Below, in pieces: positions 1-5,101 of a stretch of DNA of 7,443 nt; positions within the stretch are counted from its first letter, which is position 1, and every line of letters starts with the position of its first letter. A program made the translations under genes and the position numbers. Location: contig CAAGEF010000277.1 of the NCBI GenBank assembly GCA_900768805.1, positions 1 through 7,443 of the forward strand, written 5' to 3'. Origin of the DNA: Clostridia bacterium. Its GTDB lineage: Bacteria; Bacillota; Clostridia; TANB77; CAG-508. The notes beneath the pieces were generated by a model. That model did no database searches. It saw only the letters and a list, made by a program, of their open reading frames with translations, and had not been told where the DNA came from.

Positions 1-938
1 TAGTTCCTTGTTATAATGAAGAGAAAGTATTAGAGAAAACAACAAAAAGATTAGAAGAAAAGTTAAAAAGTTTAATTGAAAAAAAAGTGATATCAAAAGA
101 TAGTAAAGTAATGTATGTTAATGATGGTTCAAAAGATAATTCTTGGAATTTAATAAAAAAAATTTCAAAAGAAAAGGAAAATTTTACAGGAATTACATTG
201 TCTAGAAATAGAGGTCATCAAAATGCATTAGTTGCGGGGTTATTAACTGCAAAAGAGTATGCAGATGTTGTTATTAGTATGGATGCTGATTTACAAGATG
301 ATATAAATGCAATTGATGGAATGTTAGAAAAATATGAAGAAGGATGCGATATTGTTTATGGGGTTCGTTCTGCTAGAAAAAAAGATACATTCTTTAAAAG
401 ATTTACAGCAGAAGGATTTTATAAGTTTATGGAAATGATGGGGGTAGATGTAGTTTATAATCATGCTGATTATAGATTAACATCAAAAAGAGTATTAGAT
501 GAATTTGAAGGATATAAAGAAGTTAATTTGTTTTTGAGAGGAATCTTTCCATTGATTGGTTTTAAGTCTGATGTTGTATATTATGAAAGAGCAGAGAGAT
601 TTGCAGGAGAGTCAAAATATTCTTTAAAAAAAATGTTAAATTTTGCTTGGGATGGAATAACTTCATTTAGTATCAAACCATTAAGAGTAATTTGTGTTGT
701 TGGATTTTTAGTATTATTTATAAGTATAATAATAATGATATATTCATTATTTCAGAAAATAGCAGGAAATACTGTAAGTGGATGGACTTTTCTATCAATA
801 TCGATTTGGTTTATTGGTGGATTACAAATGTTAGGTTTAGGAATTGTAGGAGAGTATATTGGAAAAATGTATAATGAGACCAAAGCAAGACCAAGATTTA
901 TTATTGCTGAGAATTTAGAAAACGAAGATAATCTTTAG
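1..938 (+). CDS. Family 2 glycosyltransferase, polyprenyl-phosphate type (GtrB/DPM1-like), 5' end missing
   Basis: Probably transfers a sugar from a nucleotide-sugar to a polyprenyl phosphate on the inner membrane face, supplying a lipid-linked sugar for cell-envelope glycosylation. The frame is open from base 3 and begins with VPCYNEE, the motif that normally lies within the first ten or so residues of this family. The real start is therefore just outside the window, and the GTG at 87 is internal. Further signs are VNDGSKDNS (nucleotide binding), a DXD motif DAD at 282-290 (metal and donor binding) within SMDADLQDD, and HADYRL after the acceptor region. Two C-terminal membrane segments follow (about 690-755 and 790-860), ending in GEYIGKMYNETKARP, typical of the GtrB/CsbB/YkcC group. 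About 312 residues are visible, close to the family's full length. Sugar and acceptor cannot be named from sequence. A terminator follows 32 bp after the stop. Confidence 0.93.
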   Translation, partial: VPCYNEEKVLEKTTKRLEEKLKSLIEKKVISKDSKVMYVNDGSKDNSWNLIKKISKEKENFTGITLSRNRGHQNALVAGLLTAKEYADVVISMDADLQDDINAIDGMLEKYEEGCDIVYGVRSARKKDTFFKRFTAEGFYKFMEMMGVDVVYNHADYRLTSKRVLDEFEGYKEVNLFLRGIFPLIGFKSDVVYYERAERFAGESKYSLKKMLNFAWDGITSFSIKPLRVICVVGFLVLFISIIIMIYSLFQKIAGNTVSGWTFLSISIWFIGGLQMLGLGIVGEYIGKMYNETKARPRFIIAENLENEDNL

Positions 939-970
939 TTAGATTTAAAAGAAAAAGAATTAAAAATAGA

Positions 971-1005
971 AAAAACTAATTGGTTAAATTCCAATTAGTT
1001 TTTTT
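971..1005. terminator. Bidirectional intrinsic terminator between convergent genes
   Basis: A perfect 13-bp inverted repeat (971-983 with 991-1003, core ACTAATTGG/CCAATTAGT) encloses a 7-nt loop. On the plus strand it runs into a T tract to 1005 and ends the glycosyltransferase transcript. On the minus strand it is followed by TTTTTTCTATTTTTAA and ends the oapA transcript. The oapA stop codon (1006-1004) lies in the A/T tract bordering the stem. Confidence 0.9.
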
Positions 1006-1534
1006 AATCAAAATTTATAAATTTAGTTACAGTGGATATAATTTTTGTAGCATTATGTTTTGCAAATTCTTTAGTTAGAGCTTTACCGCCAATTGTAAAT
1101 GATGAAACTAAAGCACTAAGAATAAATTGTACAGAATTTCCAAGATTAGTTGATTGCATAATTTTTAATGCCAGTATTGCAGCAATAGATCCACTTAAAA
1201 CTCCACAAACATCACCTATAACATCTGCACAGAAATTAGCAACTTTTGCTGAATTTCTTATCAATTTAATTGCTGTTTTTGAACCTTTAATTTTTTTTGA
1301 TGCTCTAGCATGAAAATCTTGTTCATCAGCAATTGTAACTGAAGTTCCTATTAAATCAAATATAATACCAATTAAAATTACTAATACGAGAATAATAATA
1401 CTTGGTAAGACAGGTAAATCACTAATTGCAGTAGTAGAAATATAAGAAAAAACTAGTGATAAAATAAAAGATGATATGCTTACAGTAATTAACCATTTCA
1501 GGTGAGAATCTTTCTTTTCAGTTTTCTTTTCCAT
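1004..1534 (-). CDS. oapA: OLE-associated membrane protein OapA
   Basis: A 176-residue protein with four predicted membrane segments (about residues 13-33, 42-64, 108-126 and 135-153) and a polar, charged loop between the second and third. The conserved-looking core is FDLIGTSVTIADEQDFHA (59-76), then KIKGSKTAIKLIRNSAKVANF and DVIGDVCGVLSG (104-115). I recognise this pattern from OapA, a small protein often annotated as a CorB/CNNM-like Mg/Co transporter but lacking the CBS domains of true CorB. In studied bacilli OapA binds the OLE RNA and holds it at the membrane. The start is fixed by AGGAG at 1545-1541, six bases before ATG. No promoter is visible in the 25 bases between the RNA gene and this start site, so it is probably co-transcribed with the upstream RNA. 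The identification rests on remembered motifs plus context, not on an alignment. Confidence 0.82.
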   Translation of the reverse strand: MEKKTEKKDSHLKWLITVSISSFILSLVFSYISTTAISDLPVLPSIIILVLVILIGIIFDLIGTSVTIADEQDFHARASKKIKGSKTAIKLIRNSAKVANFCADVIGDVCGVLSGSIAAILALKIMQSTNLGNSVQFILSALVSSFTIGGKALTKEFAKHNATKIISTVTKFINFD

Positions 1535-1559
1535 TAAAATCTCCTAAATAAAAAATAAA

Positions 1560-2128
1560 GTTGGTAAAAGCATAAGTAAATTTTACGGTATAGGTCTAGC
1601 AGAATTTCTCTGTTTTCTACTAATCATTACTAATTAGCTGTTTCCATTTAAAGAAAACACCGTAAAAGGAGCTAGATCGCCACTAAAATCCGTACCTTAA
1701 TCCTTATACTTTCATATTCTTTGATTAGAATAAACATCCTAGAAATTTTCTTTGAACACACTTTAAACTATTCCTAGTCTTTTTTGCAATAGTTGTTTCA
1801 TAGCCACTTTCATAAAAGTTTATGGCCAATAACTTTTATTTCGTATAACTAATTCCCAAAACTATCACTCAAGGCAGACATTATGAACTATGCAAAAAAC
1901 GAAATGAAATTTACATAGAATTTGCTCAAGCGGAATTGCTCAAACCTCAGCGGAAAAAGGAATCAAATATATGCCATTATATTCTATCCTAAAACCTTTA
2001 CTCCTCAGGAGCACGCAAAACTGGGCGTAATGCGCACTATCTAAGAAACTTCAATAAGTATAATGCCTTTTAGTGGATTTTTAGCCCCACCCTCATAATA
2101 GTAGTGTGCACTAGGATAATGCACCAAC
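1560..2128 (-). ncRNA. ole: Large structured RNA, probable OLE RNA, upstream of oapA
   Basis: About 570 nt with no convincing gene on either strand and locally richer in G and C than the neighbouring genes. Its size and place, directly 5' of oapA on the same strand with its own promoter, match OLE RNA (about 600 nt), a membrane-associated RNA of Bacillota. Candidate helices (plus coordinates): ends 2123-2128 with 1560-1565; 2068-2076 with 1680-1688 (9 bp); 2059-2065 with 1975-1981 (7 bp); hairpin 2031-2037 with 2011-2017 (7 bp with two G-U pairs); 1886-1899 with 1780-1794 (14 bp, one bulge); hairpin 1831-1839 with 1812-1820 (9 bp); 1659-1667 with 1581-1589 (9 bp); 1652-1658 with 1612-1618 (7 bp). 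Most nest into one fold. Some 9-bp matches are expected by chance in AT-rich DNA, so single helices are weaker than the whole. Exact ends are inferred from the promoter and the end-pairing. I could not compare it with the OLE consensus. Confidence 0.78.
1780..1899 (-). other. Internal RNA domain: 14-bp helix enclosing a 9-bp hairpin with a palindromic loop
   Basis: Bases 1886-1899 (aactatgcaaaaaa) are complementary to 1780-1794 (ttttttgcaatagtt), with one bulged base. Inside lies a perfect 9-bp hairpin, 1812-1820 with 1831-1839. Its 10-nt loop (1821-1830) contains the self-complementary TGGCCA. This is the best-supported local fold in the RNA. The loop could make a loop-loop contact between two copies of the RNA. 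Confidence 0.6.
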
Positions 2129-2135
2129 GATATAT

Positions 2136-2163
2136 ATTATATCATTTATTTTTATTAAGACAA
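2136..2163 (-). promoter_or_regulatory. Sigma-A-type promoter for the RNA-oapA unit
   Basis: On the minus strand a consensus -10 TATAAT (2141-2136) lies 16 bp downstream of a -35 TTGTCT (2163-2158, four of six consensus bases). The predicted start is at about 2129-2128. That is the point where GUUGGU, complementary to the ACCAAC at the far end of the RNA (1565-1560), begins. The promoter and the RNA end thus support each other. Confidence 0.72.
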
Positions 2164-2165
2164 AC

Positions 2166-2187
2166 ACTATTTTTTCAAAAAAATAGT
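2166..2187. repeat. 22-bp palindrome next to the RNA promoter
   Basis: ACTATTTTTT (2166-2175) and AAAAAATAGT (2178-2187) form a perfect 10-bp inverted repeat with a 2-base centre. It starts three bases upstream of the -35 box of the RNA promoter. A further AATAGT follows at about 2191-2196. It could be an operator, an UP-like A/T tract or a weak hairpin; the sequence does not decide. Confidence 0.5.
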
Positions 2188-2225
2188 CAAAATAGTAAAA
2201 AAAATATAAAAAACGCTTAATATTT

Positions 2226-2257
2226 TCTTGAAATATCTCAAAATATCTTGAAAAATC
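2226..2257. repeat. Two 12-bp direct repeats, 20 bp apart
   Basis: TCTTGAAATATC (2226-2237) and TCTTGAAAAATC (2246-2257) differ at one base and start 20 bp apart, nearly two DNA turns. They lie between the divergent promoters, 31 bp upstream of the -35 box for the coiled-coil gene. This spacing suits a dimeric regulator, but in AT-rich DNA the repeat may be chance. Confidence 0.4.
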
Positions 2258-2288
2258 ACTGGATTTCGAAGCAGTTTTACATAAATAG

Positions 2289-2317
2289 TTGCTTTTTGCG
2301 TGAGTTTGTGATAAAAT
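2289..2317 (+). promoter_or_regulatory. Probable promoter for the coiled-coil gene
   Basis: An extended -10, TGATAAAAT (hexamer TAAAAT 2312-2317), lies 17 bp after a weak -35 TTGCTT (2289-2294). The TG motif would compensate for the poor -35. It leaves a leader of about 42 nt before the ATG at 2367, in which no further structure was seen. Confidence 0.5.
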
Positions 2318-2366
2318 ATTGGTGTATGATGTATGAGAAAATATATTTAAATTTGGAGGTAAATAT

Positions 2367-4985
2367 ATGGAAAATGAAATGTTAAAAAACTTAGGTTCTA
2401 CAGTTGATAATATATATGATATAAAGGGTATAAGAAAAATTGTAGGAAAAATCGATGCAGATACAAAAATTTTAAATAAGAAAATTGAAAAATTAGAAGA
2501 AGATGTTAAAAAGTTTGAGTATCAAAATTCAATTGCTTTGAAAGATAGTCCAGTAATAGAGGCTAATAATAGAAAAATAGCTAATTTGAAACAGATGATT
2601 GATCAAATAAAAATGGAAATATCAGAAAAGGAAAATGAAAAGAAAGATTTTTTAAGAGATATAGATGATATAAAGGATGGAATTAAATCAGAGTTAAAAA
2701 ACAAGCTTAAAAATGAAAAATCTTCATATAAATTAAAAGACACTATAAATAATGAAAATAAACAACGTGAAGATGAATTAGAAAGTCTTAGAAGTGGTAT
2801 AATGAATATTGAAAATTCAATAAAAAATACTAGAACAGAAATCGAGAGTGCAAAAGAAAGAGTTAATGAGATAACCAAGAATATTCTTTCTGGTAATATG
2901 AAGCAGAGTGAATTGAAAGAAATGGAAACATTAGGAACAAAAATTAAATTTTTAGAAGCTCAAATATTTGCTTTTGAATCTTCGAAAAAAGATGATGAGT
3001 CTAAAATTACAGATTTAAATTCTCAAAAAAGAGAATATTCTGTTGTGGATGATAATATAGAGGTATATTTAGGTCTTGAAAAAATGCAATCAATTTTAGA
3101 TGATTCTTCTGAATTTGATAAATTTTTAAAAGATATAGAAGATGTTATAGATGTATTAGATGAAAATGAGACAGATGCGGAAGAAGTAGAGGATGCAGAG
3201 GAAGCAAGAAAAGCAGAAGAAGCAAAAAAAGCAGAAGAAGCAAAGAAAGCAGAAGAAGCAAAGAAAGCAGAAGAAGCAAAGAAAGCAGAAGAAGCAAAAA
3301 AATCAGAAGAAGCAAAGAAAGCAGAAGAAGCAAAGAAAGCAGAAGAAGCAAAGAAGGCAGAAGAAGCAAAGAAAGCAGAAGAAGCAAAGAAGGCTGAAGA
3401 AGCAAAGAAAGCAGAGGGAGCAAATAAACCAAAAAAAGATACATATGAAGATGTTTTGATAAATGTGCCATTTAAAAGAGAAATGGAAAGCTTAAAAGTG
3501 CGAGCTGAAAAATTAACAGAATTCCCAATGGATGATGTGTTTGTTGAAATAGAAAAACTATATGAAAAAATGAATAAAGAAAAAACTGGTAAAACTAGAG
3601 CTATTCAAGAAGAACTAAATTCATTATTAGAGGTTGTATCTTTAATGCTTGAAAGTGATGATAATAGTGATAAAGAAAAGATTAAAGAGTATAAAGAGTC
3701 TTTAAAAAAATCTTTAGATAAATATTTTGGTAAAGATAAAGAATATAAAGACGAACAAGTAAACTTAGAAGAAGATGGAAATGATATAGATGAAAATCCA
3801 GTAACTCAAATATTTATGGATCAACCTAAAAGCAAATCTATACAAGATATTTTAAATGAAGTTTTTGACTCTAATCCAATCGAAGAAAATGAACAAAATG
3901 AAGAATTAGATTCAACTGCACCAGAAACTAAAAATGTAGTTGTATATGTTGATCAACAAACAGGAAAACCATATATTAATCTTAAAGAAATAGAAAACAA
4001 AACTCCTGAAGAAATTATACAAATTTTAGATGAAAATGGAGTAAAATGTACTATTGATGATTTAATTAGTACAAATAATGAAGATATAAATATTCCAATT
4101 GAAGATTCATCAGATAAGTCTTTGGATGATGTGATATCTGCATTAAAACGTTTAGGTTTTGAAATTGATGGAATAGAGCCAGAAGAAACACCACTTCCAA
4201 TGGATAATACAAGTGAACCAGTGGAATTTTCATATAACGAAATATCAACAGATTCTATGCCGTCTCTTGTATTAAAATATATGCAATATAGAGAAACTGT
4301 ATTTGCTAAAAAAGATTTTGGAGATTATATTGCTGAAAATTTGGAATCAAGTAACGAATATAAAGGAAGAAAAGGATTAATTAATAAGATAAAAGACATG
4401 AAAAGAAGATTTGAATATAGAAGATTAGAAGGAAAAAATGTATTTTCAAGTCTTAGAAGATTAAAAGATCCTAAGAAAAGAAGAAAAGAAACAAAAGCAA
4501 TTAAAGAAATAACAAAAAATGATTATGATAATATGTTAAAATTTGAAGAACCAAAAACTTCTATTGCAAAAAAATTCTTACGTAATGCTCGTGATAAAAT
4601 AGTTGAATATGGAAAAGAGTATAAAAGATTTACTCAAAGAGAAGGATTAGAAAAACATGATTATAAACAAAAAGTATTAGATGAATATATTAAAATGATT
4701 GAAAATGATATTAAAAATCTAAATATGTCTGATACATTTGAAGTAAGATTTTCTAAAGGTGAAACATATATAGATGAAAATGGTGAATTTTGCAAAGTAG
4801 AGAATCCTAAAGGTGAGCTTCATAAAGTAAGATTAGTTGATGTTAGAGCTCAAATAGATGCAACAAAGAGCAAAGTAAAAATAGAAAAAGCTACTGAAAA
4901 TAAAAAAATAAAAGATGAACAAAAAAGAAAAGCAGCAGAAGAAGATAAAAAGGATAATGAATTTTTCGATAGTTTAGGATTATAA
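2367..4985 (+). CDS. Large coiled-coil protein of unknown function with an AEEAKK repeat
   Basis: I do not recognise a family for this 872-residue protein. The start is set by GGAGG (2355-2359), seven bases before ATG. There is no signal peptide or membrane segment, so it should be cytoplasmic. Order: helical, charged coiled coil (about 25-225); acidic stretch (about 240-276); thirteen six-residue repeats (277-354); a helical, acidic middle part (about 360-480); a small possibly folded segment beginning NVVVYVDQQTGKPYINLKEI (about 522-580) with a helix-rich continuation; then a strongly basic C-terminal third (about 640-800) holding KKRRK at 703-707, a short strand-rich stretch near SKGETYIDENGEFCKV, and a charged tail ending FFDSLGL. 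The acidic N-terminal part and basic C-terminal part suggest a scaffold binding nucleic acid, membrane or a partner protein; this is inference. It is transcribed away from the OLE-oapA unit and has its own terminator, so it is probably a single-gene unit. Confidence 0.9.
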   Translation: MENEMLKNLGSTVDNIYDIKGIRKIVGKIDADTKILNKKIEKLEEDVKKFEYQNSIALKDSPVIEANNRKIANLKQMIDQIKMEISEKENEKKDFLRDIDDIKDGIKSELKNKLKNEKSSYKLKDTINNENKQREDELESLRSGIMNIENSIKNTRTEIESAKERVNEITKNILSGNMKQSELKEMETLGTKIKFLEAQIFAFESSKKDDESKITDLNSQKREYSVVDDNIEVYLGLEKMQSILDDSSEFDKFLKDIEDVIDVLDENETDAEEVEDAEEARKAEEAKKAEEAKKAEEAKKAEEAKKAEEAKKSEEAKKAEEAKKAEEAKKAEEAKKAEEAKKAEEAKKAEGANKPKKDTYEDVLINVPFKREMESLKVRAEKLTEFPMDDVFVEIEKLYEKMNKEKTGKTRAIQEELNSLLEVVSLMLESDDNSDKEKIKEYKESLKKSLDKYFGKDKEYKDEQVNLEEDGNDIDENPVTQIFMDQPKSKSIQDILNEVFDSNPIEENEQNEELDSTAPETKNVVVYVDQQTGKPYINLKEIENKTPEEIIQILDENGVKCTIDDLISTNNEDINIPIEDSSDKSLDDVISALKRLGFEIDGIEPEETPLPMDNTSEPVEFSYNEISTDSMPSLVLKYMQYRETVFAKKDFGDYIAENLESSNEYKGRKGLINKIKDMKRRFEYRRLEGKNVFSSLRRLKDPKKRRKETKAIKEITKNDYDNMLKFEEPKTSIAKKFLRNARDKIVEYGKEYKRFTQREGLEKHDYKQKVLDEYIKMIENDIKNLNMSDTFEVRFSKGETYIDENGEFCKVENPKGELHKVRLVDVRAQIDATKSKVKIEKATENKKIKDEQKRKAAEEDKKDNEFFDSLGL
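3195..3428 (+). repeat. Thirteen tandem 18-bp units encoding AEEAKK
   Basis: The unit gcagaagaagcaaagaaa repeats in frame thirteen times. The first unit (AEEARK) and last (AEGANK) are diverged, and the seventh reads SEEAKK. Inner units differ only by silent A/G changes and one gcT for gcA, which suggests recent slippage or unequal recombination. The six-residue period with E-to-K contacts fits a stiff single alpha-helix better than a seven-residue coiled coil. Copy number probably varies between strains. Confidence 0.95.
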
Positions 4986-4990
4986 AAATA

Positions 4991-5024
4991 AAAATCTCGT
5001 TTAGAAAACTAAACGAGATTTTTT
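4991..5024 (+). terminator. Intrinsic terminator after the coiled-coil gene
   Basis: A perfect 14-bp stem (4991-5004 with 5009-5022, core ATCTCGTTTAG/CTAAACGAGAT) has a four-A loop and a T tract to 5024. It begins six bases after the TAA stop. Confidence 0.93.
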
Positions 5025-5036
5025 GAATTTGAATAA

Positions 5037-5065
5037 TTTACAAAAATAAATTATAGATATATAAT
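5037..5065 (+). promoter_or_regulatory. Sigma-A-type promoter for the permease gene
   Basis: TTTACA (5037-5042, five of six consensus bases) and TATAAT (5060-5065, perfect) are separated by exactly 17 bp. They lie just after the upstream terminator and 36 bp before the ATG. A second TATAAT at 5075-5080 has no matching -35. Confidence 0.75.
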
Positions 5066-5101
5066 AATTTATTATATAATATAAAAAAATGGAGAAAGCA
5101 A

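Noticed and set aside
87..938. GTG at 87 as the start of the glycosyltransferase
   Set aside because: The frame is open upstream to the window edge and carries VPCYNEE, a required N-terminal motif, so the true start lies before base 1.
1032..1313. 93-residue plus-strand reading frame
   Set aside because: It lies wholly inside oapA on the other strand, has no ribosome-binding site and shows no recognisable protein features.
1004..1534. A true CorB/CorC magnesium transporter
   Set aside because: At 176 residues it lacks the CBS pair and C-terminal domain of that family; similarity would be limited to the membrane core.
1563..1586. Intrinsic terminator between the RNA and oapA
   Set aside because: The six-bp stem is A/U-rich and separated from the U-rich tract by CAAC, so it is too weak to call as a terminator; kept only as an alternative pairing.
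1560..2128. RNase P RNA, tmRNA, 6S RNA or a group II intron
   Set aside because: I saw no RNase P core sequence, tmRNA tRNA-like end, or domain V of a group II intron, and the RNA is too long for 6S. The adjacent oapA favours OLE.
1560..2128. GOLLD or ROOL large RNAs
   Set aside because: These are usually linked to phage or tRNA arrays. No tRNA or phage gene is present here, while an OapA-like gene follows directly.
3195..3428. CRISPR array
   Set aside because: The 18-bp units are contiguous with no spacers and translate in frame inside a long gene.
3145..3471. Leucine-rich minus-strand reading frame, and the lysine/glutamine-rich plus-strand frame at 3193-3459
   Set aside because: Both are translations of the AEEAKK repeat array in wrong frames; low complexity keeps them open.
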